Shown here one piece after another: positions 7,308-14,673 of a DNA stretch of 14,673 bases. The stretch covers positions 1 to 14,673 of the forward strand of contig DUTQ01000174.1 of the NCBI GenBank assembly GCA_012841995.1. Reading direction: 5' to 3'. The notes beneath the pieces were generated by a model. It saw only the letters and a program-made list of their open reading frames with translations. It had not been told where the DNA came from and did no database searches. Numbering within the stretch: the first letter of the stretch is position 1; each line of letters begins with the position of its first letter. This DNA comes from Thermoanaerobacterales bacterium. Its GTDB lineage: Bacteria; Bacillota; Thermosediminibacteria; Thermosediminibacterales; Tepidanaerobacteraceae. Both the position numbers and the translations under genes were made by a program.

Positions 7308-9292
7308 CGAGATTACGAGTATATGAGCTTGCTAAACAATTAGGCATTTCAAGCAAAAGATTGATTTCTATTTTAAAAGATCTTGATATAGATGTGAAAA
7401 ACCACATGAGCAGTTTAGACGAAGAGACATCACAACTAGTCATAGATTTGTTCAATGAAGAAAAGGAGAAAAACAAAGCCAAAAAAAACGAAAACAAAGA
7501 ATCAGAAGTTAACGAAAAAATGGTAAATGGAACTGAACAGTCTACAAAAAAAGTAATAACCCTTCCAGAGAGAATCAGTGTAAAAGAACTAGGGCAGCGA
7601 ATGAATATAGAACCTGTTAAGATCATAAAAAAACTCATGGACTTTGGTCTTATGGTAAATATAAATGCGGAAATTGATTTTGAATCGGCGAAAAAAATAA
7701 CTAAGGAATTTAATTTTGATGCTGAACCAGAACGTGAGGAAATATCTATTAAAGATGTAGAAGATGAACATGTTGACGAAACGAAATTAAAAATAAGGCC
7801 ACCTGTAGTAACTGTTATGGGACATGTAGACCATGGGAAAACATCTCTGTTAGATGCTATTAGGGAAACTAATGTAACCGCTAAAGAAGCAGGAGGAATC
7901 ACACAACATATCGGTGCTTCCGAAGTTGAAATAAAAGGGAAAAGCATTGTGTTTTTGGATACACCTGGGCATGAGGCCTTTACTACAATGAGAGCGCGTG
8001 GCGCAAAAGTAACGGATATTGCAATTTTAGTAGTAGCTGCTGATGACGGTGTAATGCCGCAAACAATTGAAGCGATAAATCATGCTAATGCAGCTGGTAT
8101 TCCTATAATAGTTGCAGTAAATAAAATTGATAAACCTACTGCAAATCCGGAAAGAGTAAAACAGCAGCTTGCAGAATACAATCTCATTCCTGAAGAATGG
8201 GGAGGAGAAACAATATTTGTGAATGTATCTGCGAAAGAGAGGACAGGAATTGATCAACTTTTAGAAATGGTTTTACTTGTAGCTGAAATTTCTGAGCTAA
8301 AAGCAGACTATACATCTCTTGCAAGCGGAATAATAGTAGAGGCAAAGCTTGATAAGGGCCGCGGCCCTGTAGCAACTGTTTTGGTTCAAAAAGGGACATT
8401 AAGAGTTGGAGATTCTATAGTCGCAGGGAAAGCTTTTGGAAGGGTCAGGGCTTTGTTTAATTCTCGTGGTAAAAAAATAAAGTCTGCTGGTCCTTCTATT
8501 CCTGTTGAGGTGTTGGGTTTATCTGAAGTCCCAAGTGCGGGGGATGTCCTAAAAGTTATGCCTACCGAAAAAGAAGCAAGGGAAACAGTAGAAAAATATC
8601 GAGACATTGAAAAGGAAGCAGAATTTAGCACTCCACAAAAAATATCTTTGGATAAGTTGTTCGAAAAGGTGAAAAAAGGCGAAGTTAAAGAGCTTAACAT
8701 AATAATAAAAGCAGATGTTCAAGGCTCTGTTGAAGCTTTAAAACAGGCTGTTGAAAAATGTTCAAATGAAGAAGTTCAAGTAAAGATAATTCACGGTGGG
8801 GTAGGAGCAGTTAACGAAAGTGATGTTATGTTAGCTTCAGCTTCAAATGCAGTTATAATCGGGTTTAATGTAAGACCTGATTCAAATGCGAAGAGATTGG
8901 CAGAAAAAGAAGATATAGATATCAGGACATATAGGATCATCTATGATGTAGTAGAAGATATACAATCTGCTATGAAAGGCATGCTTGATCCAGAATATGA
9001 AGAAGTGGTATTAGGACGTGCTGATGTGCGCGCATTGTTTAAGGTATCCGCAGTTGGAACTGTGGCAGGGTGCTTTGTTACAGAAGGAAAAATAACTAGA
9101 AATTCTAAAATACGTGTTATACGTCAGGGTATAGTTGTCCATGAAGGAGAAATAGCTTCGTTAAAGAGATTTAAGGATGATGTAAAAGAAGTTGTAGCTG
9201 GCTATGAATGTGGAATAAGTATTGACAAATTTAATGACCTGAAAGAACAGGACGTTCTTGAAGCTTTTGTTATGAAAGCTATAGAGCGATAA
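7304..9292 (+). CDS. infB: Translation initiation factor IF-2
   Basis: IF-2 is the GTPase that brings initiator fMet-tRNA to the 30S subunit and promotes subunit joining. The 662-residue protein has two IF2_N modules (about 1-52 and 76-130) joined by a short charged linker, then the G domain with G1 GHVDHGKT (173-180), G2 GGITQHIG, G3 DTPGHE (219-224), G4 NKID (273-276) and G5 SAK (309-311), followed by domains II, III and the C-terminal fMet-tRNA-binding domain. The linker is short, giving a length somewhat under that of B. subtilis (716). The TTG start is the only supported one: a very strong G-rich site lies at 7290-7300, and an in-frame stop at 7277 leaves no upstream start codon. Confidence 0.97.
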   Translation: MTRLRVYELAKQLGISSKRLISILKDLDIDVKNHMSSLDEETSQLVIDLFNEEKEKNKAKKNENKESEVNEKMVNGTEQSTKKVITLPERISVKELGQRMNIEPVKIIKKLMDFGLMVNINAEIDFESAKKITKEFNFDAEPEREEISIKDVEDEHVDETKLKIRPPVVTVMGHVDHGKTSLLDAIRETNVTAKEAGGITQHIGASEVEIKGKSIVFLDTPGHEAFTTMRARGAKVTDIAILVVAADDGVMPQTIEAINHANAAGIPIIVAVNKIDKPTANPERVKQQLAEYNLIPEEWGGETIFVNVSAKERTGIDQLLEMVLLVAEISELKADYTSLASGIIVEAKLDKGRGPVATVLVQKGTLRVGDSIVAGKAFGRVRALFNSRGKKIKSAGPSIPVEVLGLSEVPSAGDVLKVMPTEKEARETVEKYRDIEKEAEFSTPQKISLDKLFEKVKKGEVKELNIIIKADVQGSVEALKQAVEKCSNEEVQVKIIHGGVGAVNESDVMLASASNAVIIGFNVRPDSNAKRLAEKEDIDIRTYRIIYDVVEDIQSAMKGMLDPEYEEVVLGRADVRALFKVSAVGTVAGCFVTEGKITRNSKIRVIRQGIVVHEGEIASLKRFKDDVKEVVAGYECGISIDKFNDLKEQDVLEAFVMKAIER

Positions 9293-9313
9293 ACGTTTTG
9301 AGGGGGATTTAAA

Positions 9314-9688
9314 TTGGAGTTTTCTCGTAATGAAAGAGTTGCAGAAGAAATAAAAAAGGCAGCAAGCGATATAATTAATAACGATTTAAAAGATCCTAGA
9401 ATCAAAGGATTGATTTCAGTTACAGATGTTGACTTAAGCAAAGATCTAAAGTATGCAAAGATATTTTTAAGCATATATGGAGAAAAACATTTGGCAATTA
9501 GGACTTTTGAAGTAATAAAAAATGCAGAAGGCTATATAAGAAAAGAGATTGGAAAAAGGGTCAGATTAAAATTTTTGCCTGAAATAGTATTTAAAGAGGA
9601 TAACTCTATTGAATATGGCGCTCATATTCAAAACATATTAAACAAAATACAAAAAAATGAAGAAAACGATAATAAAGGAATAAAATGA
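9314..9688 (+). CDS. rbfA: 30S ribosome-binding factor RbfA
   Basis: RbfA is a single KH-like domain protein that binds the immature 30S subunit and aids 16S rRNA 5' end processing. The 124-residue product shows the family start (RNERVAEEIKKAASDII), the DPRIKGLISVTDVDLSKDL segment (about 30-48) and the conserved RVRLKFLPEIVF strand near 78-89. The start is TTG with AGGGGG (9301-9306) seven bases upstream. It follows infB by 21 bases, so the ylxP gene often placed here is missing. Its TGA overlaps the ATG of nrnA as ATGA. Confidence 0.95.
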   Translation: MEFSRNERVAEEIKKAASDIINNDLKDPRIKGLISVTDVDLSKDLKYAKIFLSIYGEKHLAIRTFEVIKNAEGYIRKEIGKRVRLKFLPEIVFKEDNSIEYGAHIQNILNKIQKNEENDNKGIK

Positions 9689-10632
9689 TGTATAAAATCT
9701 TTTACGATTTAATCAAAAGAAACTATTCATTTTTAATTACTTCCCATATTATGCCTGATGGTGATAGCATAGGTTCTGTACTTGCTCTAACATTAGCATT
9801 ATGCAGACTTGGAAAATCAGTTGTACCTGTTATAAAAGATGATATACCAAAAAAATATGCTTTTTTACCCGGAGTTAATAAAATAAAAAAGAGTGTTTCT
9901 AATCAATATGATGTGGCAATATGTCTTGATTGTGGTGATGAGGAACGGCCAGGGTTTGAAGAAGGTTTACGCAAATACTATTTAAAGTCTTTAGTTAATA
10001 TAGATCATCATAAAAGCAATACACTGTTTGGAGATATAAACATTGTGGATAGTAATGCATCATCTGTTGGAGAGATCCTATATTTTATAATCAAGGACAT
10101 GTTGCCCATAGATGAGGATATTGCATCTTGCCTTTATACGTCGATTATAACTGATACTGGTTCTATCAGACATTCTAATACTACACCAAAATGCTTAAGG
10201 GTATTAGCTGATTTAGTTGAAAAAGGCGCAAGCCCCAATTTTATTAGTCAAAAAGTTTTTGAAAAAAGAAGCATAAATGCTTTAAAACTTCTTAGAAACT
10301 GTCTTGATACTCTAAAAATCACTGATGATAAAATTGCAAGCCTATACATTACTAGGGATATGATGGAAAAATGTGGTGCTAATGAAGAAGATACTGACGG
10401 AATCATTAATTACGCTAGAGGGATTGAAGGTGTGGAAATAGGTGTTTTGTTTAGAGAAATAGATGAAAGACAAGTAAAAGTTGGGTTCAGGTCCAATGAT
10501 TATGTGGATGTCTGTAAAATTGCTGAAAAATTTGGTGGTGGCGGACATATCCGAGCATCAGGCTGTACATTAGAAAACGATCTAGAAGGATCTATAAAAT
10601 TAATATTAGAGACATTGAGAGAAAGTTTGTGA
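9685..10632 (+). CDS. nrnA: DHH/DHHA1 family oligoribonuclease and pAp phosphatase
   Basis: NrnA-type proteins degrade short RNA oligomers (nanoRNA) and dephosphorylate 3'-phosphoadenosine 5'-phosphate, using metal ions. The 315-residue product is of normal length. The DHH domain carries SHIMPDGDSIGS with H21, D25 and D27, LDCGD (81-85), and the DHH triad D107-H108-H109. The C-terminal DHHA1 domain has the GGGGHIRASGC nucleotide-binding loop (284-294). All metal ligands I can place are present. The ATG at 9685 overlaps the rbfA stop by four bases; the next ATG at 9688 is equally possible, with AAAGGA at 9674-9679 serving both. A place between rbfA and truB is common in Clostridia and Bacilli. 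Confidence 0.92.
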   Translation: MMYKIFYDLIKRNYSFLITSHIMPDGDSIGSVLALTLALCRLGKSVVPVIKDDIPKKYAFLPGVNKIKKSVSNQYDVAICLDCGDEERPGFEEGLRKYYLKSLVNIDHHKSNTLFGDINIVDSNASSVGEILYFIIKDMLPIDEDIASCLYTSIITDTGSIRHSNTTPKCLRVLADLVEKGASPNFISQKVFEKRSINALKLLRNCLDTLKITDDKIASLYITRDMMEKCGANEEDTDGIINYARGIEGVEIGVLFREIDERQVKVGFRSNDYVDVCKIAEKFGGGGHIRASGCTLENDLEGSIKLILETLRESL

Positions 10633-10643
10633 GGAAAGTTTAA

Positions 10644-11525
10644 TTGAAAGGTATAATAAATGTATTAAAACCTCCAGGAATGACTTCACATGATGTTATA
10701 GGGTTTATGCGAAAGCTGTTGAATATTAAAAAAATTGGCTATGCTGGAACATTGGATCCTGTTGCTGCAGGAGTCTTGCCAGTATTTATTGGAAAAGCTA
10801 CAAAGGCTATAGAATTTTTTGATGATAATTACAAAGAGTATGTTGCCGAGATGTTATTGGGCATTACTACTGATACTGGCGATTTAGATTATAAAGTTAA
10901 AAAACAAAAAAAGGTAGAAGTAGATATAGATAAAGTAAATAAAGTTTTAAAGAGTTTTATAGGGAGAATAGAACAAGTTCCGCCTATGTATTCTGCTGTA
11001 CATTATCAAGGGAAAAAACTATATGAGCTTGCAAGAAAAGGGATTACAGTCAAAAGGTTGCCTAGAACAGTTGAAATAAAATCTTTAGAGCTGATACAGT
11101 TTTCTAAAAACATAGCCACTATTAAAATATATTGTTCAAAAGGTACATATATAAGGACATTATGTGAGGATATTGGATATGCTCTAAATTGTGGTGCATG
11201 CCTTTCCGCACTTATAAGGACGAAATCAGGGCCGTTTGATATAAAAGATACAATTACATTAGAGGAAATGAGAGATTATATACATTTTGGCAATATTAAA
11301 GAAGTCCTAATTCCTATTGATGTAGCAATGGATTTCATTCCAAGTATTGGTATAGAAATAAATAGGTATGAGGATTTTTTTAAGGGTAATCATTTTAATG
11401 CTAACTATAATTTTACAAAAGATGATGTTGGAAAACTGGTAAGAGTATATGCCAAAGATGATTTTTTAGGAATTGCTGAAATTAATTCTGAAAACAATAT
11501 ACGTGTAATAAAATCTTTTTGTTAG
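10644..11525 (+). CDS. truB: tRNA pseudouridine(55) synthase TruB
   Basis: TruB converts U55 in the T-loop of tRNAs to pseudouridine. The 293-residue protein is of normal length. It opens with the family motif GIINVLKPPGMTSHDV, then GYAGTLDPVAAGVLP (32-46) with catalytic Asp38, followed by YKEYVAEMLLGITTDTGD and the RTLCEDIG region; a PUA-like tail follows. The motif before the catalytic loop usually reads GHxGTLDP, and here the His is Tyr33. The TTG start at 10644 is supported by GAGGAAAG (10631-10638), which overlaps the nrnA stop region. The gene ends 14 bases before ribF. Confidence 0.95.
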   Translation: MKGIINVLKPPGMTSHDVIGFMRKLLNIKKIGYAGTLDPVAAGVLPVFIGKATKAIEFFDDNYKEYVAEMLLGITTDTGDLDYKVKKQKKVEVDIDKVNKVLKSFIGRIEQVPPMYSAVHYQGKKLYELARKGITVKRLPRTVEIKSLELIQFSKNIATIKIYCSKGTYIRTLCEDIGYALNCGACLSALIRTKSGPFDIKDTITLEEMRDYIHFGNIKEVLIPIDVAMDFIPSIGIEINRYEDFFKGNHFNANYNFTKDDVGKLVRVYAKDDFLGIAEINSENNIRVIKSFC

Positions 11526-11539
11526 GGATTGGGGATCAT

Positions 11540-12487
11540 ATGAGGATTTATAAAAACATATCTTCATTACAGATGACAGAACCAACTGTTTGTGGATTAG
11601 GGAATTTTGATGGAGTTCATCTTGGCCATCAAAAGTTAATTAAACAGCTTGTTGATATTTCTCGTGATAGAGATCTTAAACCTACGATTTTTACTTTTGA
11701 ACCACATCCGGCAAATATATTATGTCCTGATAAATCAAACTTGATTATTACTCCTGTAGAAAAAAAGCAAAATATAATGAAATCATTAGGTGTTGAGAAT
11801 TTGATTATGGCACCATTTACGCCCGATTTTGCCCGAATAGAGTATGACGATTTTATATCTGAAATACTCGTAAAACGCTGCAGGGCAAAAGCAGTTGTTG
11901 TGGGTTTTGACTATAGATTTGGTTATAAAGGGCGGGGTAATGCGCAAATATTAAAGCAAGTATCACGAGATTATGGTATTGATACTCATATAGTTGAACC
12001 TGTTACATATTCAGGTAAAATAGTGAGTAGCACATTAATAAGATCTTTAATAAAAAAAGGTGATGTAAAATCTGCCTCTGAATTTTTAGGATATCCTTTT
12101 GGAATTTCGGGAAATGTTATTTTAGGTAACCGTGTTGGTAGAAAGTTGGGATTTCCCACTGCAAATGTGAATTTCCCATCAAATATAGTCTTACCTGCTA
12201 ACGGAGTTTATGCTGTATTTGTTTCATTATCAGGCAAGCTTTTAAAAGGGGCTGCTAATATTGGATTTAAACCTACTTTTGGCGGAAATAATATAGTATT
12301 AGAAGTACATTTATTTGATTTTTGTAAACAAATCTATGGTGAAAGATTAGAAGTTTTTTTTATAGAAAATTTGCGAAAAGAGATTAAGTTCAAAAGCCCA
12401 AAGGAATTAATAGCTCAAGTTAATACAGATTTTAATAAAGCAAACGAGATTTTAAATAAATATCAAAAGGACATTTTATGTATTTAA
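11540..12487 (+). CDS. ribF: Bifunctional riboflavin kinase / FAD synthetase
   Basis: RibF phosphorylates riboflavin to FMN and then adenylates FMN to FAD. The N-terminal FAD synthetase domain has GNFDGVHLGH (21-30) and SSTLIR (163-168); the C-terminal riboflavin kinase domain has GRKLGFPTAN (200-209), with the PTAN metal/ATP motif, and the EVHLFDF block. Both activities therefore look intact. I start it at ATG 11540, giving 315 residues, because GGGG at 11531-11534 is 5 bases upstream and the N-terminus then matches the family. A TTG at 11519 in the same frame would add seven residues and overlap truB, but has no clear ribosome-binding site. It is the last gene before the rpsO promoter. Confidence 0.95.
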   Translation: MRIYKNISSLQMTEPTVCGLGNFDGVHLGHQKLIKQLVDISRDRDLKPTIFTFEPHPANILCPDKSNLIITPVEKKQNIMKSLGVENLIMAPFTPDFARIEYDDFISEILVKRCRAKAVVVGFDYRFGYKGRGNAQILKQVSRDYGIDTHIVEPVTYSGKIVSSTLIRSLIKKGDVKSASEFLGYPFGISGNVILGNRVGRKLGFPTANVNFPSNIVLPANGVYAVFVSLSGKLLKGAANIGFKPTFGGNNIVLEVHLFDFCKQIYGERLEVFFIENLRKEIKFKSPKELIAQVNTDFNKANEILNKYQKDILCI

Positions 12488-12490
12488 AAA

Positions 12491-12519
12491 TTTACATTTT
12501 ACTTATATTGTGATAAAAT
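12491..12519 (+). promoter_or_regulatory. Promoter of rpsO
   Basis: TTTACA (12491-12496) is 17 bases from TAAAAT (12514-12519), each one mismatch from the sigma-A consensus, with the TG of an extended -10 at 12511-12512. Transcription would begin near 12526 and leave a leader of about 85 bases before the rpsO TTG. Placed right after the ribF stop, it gives rpsO its own expression. Inferred from sequence only. Confidence 0.65.
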
Positions 12520-12536
12520 TTATTTTGTGATATGAA

Positions 12537-12605
12537 CCCTTGCTTGGTTTATCGAGTCACCTACGTTATACTGAGCAATAGGGGATTTAATTTATGAGGA
12601 GGTGA
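12537..12605 (+). promoter_or_regulatory. Structured rpsO leader, probable S15 autoregulatory pseudoknot
   Basis: The leader can form a stem from CCC-TTGCT (12537-12544) with AGCAA-TA-GGG (12574-12583), leaving a two-base TA bulge. Within its loop, TCACCT (12557-12562) is an exact complement of AGGTGA (12600-12605), the 3' half of the rpsO Shine-Dalgarno. Together these make a pseudoknot that would mask ribosome binding. S15 controls its own mRNA through leader structures in several bacterial groups, including E. coli and Geobacillus, although the structures differ. The pairing is seen in the sequence; control by S15 is inferred. Confidence 0.6.
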
Positions 12606-12611
12606 ATAAAA

Positions 12612-12881
12612 TTGGCTTTAAATAAGGAAGCTAAAAAGGCTATTATTGATAAATATAAGACCCACGAGAATGATACAGGTTCTCCAGAAGTTCAGATTGC
12701 CATGTTAACACAAAGAATAAATCAGTTGACAGAGCATCTAAAAATACACAAGAAAGATCATCATTCACGTAGAGGGCTATTACAAATGGTAGGTAAAAGA
12801 CGTGCATTGTTGAATTATTTAAAGAAGACTGACCTTCAACGTTATAAAAACCTTGTTTCAAACTTGTCATTGAGAAAATAA
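12612..12881 (+). CDS. rpsO: 30S ribosomal protein S15
   Basis: S15 is a primary binder of the 16S rRNA central domain. The 89-residue product is the standard length and has the family core: [22 protein letters not shown] (about 22-43), then [27 protein letters not shown], containing the conserved His/Asp/Ser rRNA-binding loop. The TTG start is preceded by the strong AGGAGGTGA site (12597-12605) with 6 bases of spacing. The site is complementary to the leader loop upstream, which suggests translational control. A hairpin follows the stop, then pnp, the usual neighbour. Confidence 0.98.
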   Translation: MALNKEAKKAIIDKYKTHENDTGSPEVQIAMLTQRINQLTEHLKIHKKDHHSRRGLLQMVGKRRALLNYLKKTDLQRYKNLVSNLSLRK

Positions 12882-12887
12882 ATTTAA

Positions 12888-12916
12888 TTAAGCGGGGAAA
12901 ACCCGCTTAAATTATA
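12888..12916 (+). terminator. Hairpin after rpsO (probable terminator)
   Basis: TTAAGCGGG (12888-12896) pairs over 9 bp with CCCGCTTAA (12902-12910) around a GAAAA loop, starting six bases after the rpsO stop. The following ATTATATCT is U-poor, so it may terminate only partly, or protect the rpsO 3' end and set the rpsO/pnp ratio. A separate promoter follows before pnp. Confidence 0.65.
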
Positions 12917-12930
12917 TCTCGATTTATAAA

Positions 12931-12960
12931 TTATCAATACATGAAACGGAATGTTATAAT
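12931..12960 (+). promoter_or_regulatory. Promoter of pnp
   Basis: A perfect TATAAT (12955-12960) has an extended -10 TG at 12952-12953. The best -35 is TTATCA (12931-12936), four of six matches, with an 18-base spacer. Transcription would begin near 12967, giving an AT-rich pnp leader of about 105 bases. The weak -35 is the main doubt. Confidence 0.55.
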
Positions 12961-13055
12961 TATCACTAATTATGATGTTCTGCTATTTATATTAAAAGAA
13001 GGGGATAATATAAATAAATAAGCTTATATTTAAATTCTCAAATAGAGCATAAAAA

Positions 13056-13061
13056 AGGAGG
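13056..13061 (+). promoter_or_regulatory. Ribosome-binding site deciding the pnp start
   Basis: AGGAGG sits only one base before an ATG (13063) but ten bases before an in-frame TTG (13072). A one-base gap is too short for initiation, so the TTG is the likelier start; it also gives the usual PNPase N-terminus beginning MEIF. Confidence 0.6.
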
Positions 13062-13071
13062 AATGGATTTC

Positions 13072-14673
13072 TTGGAAATATTTACAACTGAAGTTGCTGA
13101 CCGTAAAATGGTTGTTGAAACAGGTAAATTAGCGCAACTTGCAAATGGGTCAATTTTAATAAGATATGGTGAGACTGCTGTGCTGGTTACAGCTGTAGCT
13201 TCAAAAAAACCGAGAGAAGGAGTAGATTTTTTACCTTTAACAGTAGACTACGAAGAAAAACTTTACGCGGTAGGTAAAATCCCAGGTGGTTTTATTAAAA
13301 GAGAGGGTAAACCGAGCGAAAAAGCGATTTTATCCGCAAGGGTAATAGACAGGCCTATAAGGCCATTATTTCCAAAGGGTTTTAGAAATGATATTCAGAT
13401 TGTTGCAACAGTATTATCTGTAGATCAGAATAACACACCGGATATATTAGCCTTAAATGGTGCCTCGATAGCGCTTTGCATTTCTGATATTCCTTTTGAC
13501 GGGCCAGTGGGAGCAGTGTCTGTAGGAATGATTGATGATAAATTTGTCATAAATCCTACGGTGGAGCAGGTAGAAAAAAGCAAATTATATCTAGTGGTGG
13601 CAGGTACAAAGGATGCAATATTAATGGTCGAAGCAGGTGCTGAAGAGATAACCGAAGATAAAATGTTAGACGCAATACTTTTTGGTCATGAAGAAATTAA
13701 AAAAATAATCGAATTTCAAGAAGAAATTATAGAGAAAATTGGAAAACCTAAAATGGAAGTTGAAATAGAAGAGATTGAAGAAGACTTAGAAAAAGCTGTG
13801 AGGGATTTTGCAACACCTAAGCTATTAGAGGCAATAAAGATCTTTGATAAACAAGAGCGAGAAGATTGCATAGATAAAATTAGCGAACAAACACAATTAC
13901 ATTTGCAAGATCAGTTCCCTGAGAAAGAAAAACAAATTTCTGACGTAATATATACAATAATTAAGGAAGAAGTCAGGAATATGATAAGCAACGAGGGTAT
14001 CAGGCCTGATGGACGGACAAGCGATCAAATAAGGCCAATATCCTGTGAGGTGGGAATATTACCCAGGACTCATGGTTCAGGTTTATTTACAAGAGGGCAG
14101 ACTCAAGCACTTACAGTGGCTACTTTAGGTGCATTGGGAGATGTTCAAATATTAGATGGATTAGGTATAGAGGAATCTAAAAGATATATGCATCATTATA
14201 ATTTTCCTCCATTTTGCACTGGTGAAACAAGAGTTATTAGAGGGCCTGGGCGCAGAGAAATAGGTCATGGAGCATTGGCAGAAAGAGCTCTTGAGCCCAT
14301 GATACCATCTGAAGAAGATTTTCCTTACACAATTCGGCTTGTATCAGAAATACTGAGTTCTAACGGGTCTTCATCAATGGCAAGTGTATGTGGTTCAACG
14401 CTAGCATTAATGGATGCCGGTGTCCCCATAAAAGCTCCAGTAGCTGGTGTAGCTATGGGGTTAATAAAACAAGACGATAAAGTAACAATTTTAACTGATA
14501 TTCAGGGTATGGAAGATTTTTTAGGTGATATGGACTTTAAAGTTGCAGGTACGGCAAAGGGAATTACAGCAGTTCAAATGGATATAAAAATTGATGGAAT
14601 TAGTAGAGAAATATTACAAGATGCTCTCGAACAGGCAAAACGAGGAAGGTTGTATCAAGCATTTTATCTAATA
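13072..14673 (+). CDS. pnp: Polyribonucleotide nucleotidyltransferase (PNPase), 3' end outside window
   Basis: PNPase degrades RNA 3'-5' by phosphorolysis and can add tails in reverse. The 534 codons present cover the first RNase PH domain (about 1-140, with [19 protein letters not shown] and [12 protein letters not shown]), the helical domain (about 235-300) and nearly all of the second, catalytic RNase PH domain: IRPDGR near 310, [12 protein letters not shown] (431-442), and the acidic cluster in [19 protein letters not shown] with D476, D486 and D488. The KH and S1 domains (about 170 more residues) lie past the edge. The TTG start is preferred over ATG 13063. After AKRGRLY the frame reads QAFYLI, whereas the family has a hydrophobic IL-type segment here, so the last 18 bases may contain a frame disturbance. 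Confidence 0.95.
   Translation, partial: MEIFTTEVADRKMVVETGKLAQLANGSILIRYGETAVLVTAVASKKPREGVDFLPLTVDYEEKLYAVGKIPGGFIKREGKPSEKAILSARVIDRPIRPLFPKGFRNDIQIVATVLSVDQNNTPDILALNGASIALCISDIPFDGPVGAVSVGMIDDKFVINPTVEQVEKSKLYLVVAGTKDAILMVEAGAEEITEDKMLDAILFGHEEIKKIIEFQEEIIEKIGKPKMEVEIEEIEEDLEKAVRDFATPKLLEAIKIFDKQEREDCIDKISEQTQLHLQDQFPEKEKQISDVIYTIIKEEVRNMISNEGIRPDGRTSDQIRPISCEVGILPRTHGSGLFTRGQTQALTVATLGALGDVQILDGLGIEESKRYMHHYNFPPFCTGETRVIRGPGRREIGHGALAERALEPMIPSEEDFPYTIRLVSEILSSNGSSSMASVCGSTLALMDAGVPIKAPVAGVAMGLIKQDDKVTILTDIQGMEDFLGDMDFKVAGTAKGITAVQMDIKIDGISREILQDALEQAKRGRLYQAFYLI

Noticed and set aside
7276..7947. 223-codon open frame on the minus strand
   Set aside because: It lies opposite the start and G domain of infB, its translation is low-complexity and Ser/Phe-rich with no motif, and no ribosome-binding site fits. 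It is a shadow of infB codon use.
11519..11539. Upstream TTG start for ribF
   Set aside because: It lacks a ribosome-binding site, overlaps truB, and adds residues not expected in the family; the ATG at 11540 has a proper site.
12540..12572. TTGCTT ... TATACT as a second rpsO promoter
   Set aside because: The spacer would be 21 bases, too long, and both elements lie in the paired leader structure. The upstream TTTACA-17-TAAAAT is far better.
12996..13020. GAAGGGG as a ribosome-binding site for a small ORF in the pnp leader
   Set aside because: No ATG, GTG or TTG follows at usable distance, and the next codons contain repeated TAA.
13018..13027. ATAAGCTTAT palindrome in the pnp leader
   Set aside because: Ten bases, no loop, in very AT-rich DNA; expected by chance and without a partner site.
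1..14673. Search for a new multi-gene system, CRISPR array, insertion sequence, tRNA or rRNA
   Set aside because: I saw no repeated spacer pattern, transposase, terminal inverted repeats or RNA gene signature. Apart from the partial genes at the edges and the small ORF, the window is a core housekeeping region.

Overview
The window is a contiguous piece of chromosome from a low-G+C Gram-positive bacterium (Firmicutes/Bacillota, most likely class Clostridia, perhaps near the Thermoanaerobacterales/Thermosediminibacterales). The basis is visibly AT-rich DNA, purine-rich Shine-Dalgarno sites, frequent TTG and GTG starts, the Gram-positive replicative polymerase PolC, and the gene order polC-rimP-nusA-rnpM-infB-rbfA-nrnA-truB-ribF-rpsO-pnp typical of this group. 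The family calls are secure; the lineage below class level is a guess. Every gene is on the + strand and no intergenic gap exceeds about 190 bases.

Region 1 (1-5261): the 3' end of a family 2-type glycosyltransferase, an MgtC/SapB-family membrane protein whose start directly abuts the previous stop, and the complete PolC 14 bases later. Spacing suggests one transcript. The two membrane/envelope-type genes are not the neighbours usually expected before polC.

Region 2 (5262-12487): a strong sigma-A-type promoter, a leader with a terminator-like hairpin, then a tight run of genes for ribosome maturation, transcription elongation and translation initiation: rimP, nusA, rnpM (ylxR), a possible 22-codon ORF, infB, rbfA, nrnA, truB, ribF. 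Gaps are 0-20 bases or overlaps, except 116 bases between rnpM and infB. In many Firmicutes ylxQ lies between rnpM and infB, and ylxP between infB and rbfA; neither is present here. NusA (elongation/termination), IF-2 (initiation), RimP and RbfA (30S maturation), TruB (tRNA psi55), NrnA (nanoRNA turnover) and RibF (FMN/FAD) would be made together. The leader hairpin may let NusA control its own operon.

Region 3 (12488-14673): rpsO with its own promoter and a leader that can form a pseudoknot over its Shine-Dalgarno site, a hairpin after rpsO, a separate promoter, and the first 534 codons of pnp, which runs off the right edge. The last six codons of pnp depart from the family and suggest a small frame disturbance.

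I see no mobile element, CRISPR array, tRNA, rRNA, defence locus or new multi-gene system. The interesting material is regulatory: the rimP and rpsO leaders, the small ORF before infB, and the nusA/rnpM overlap.
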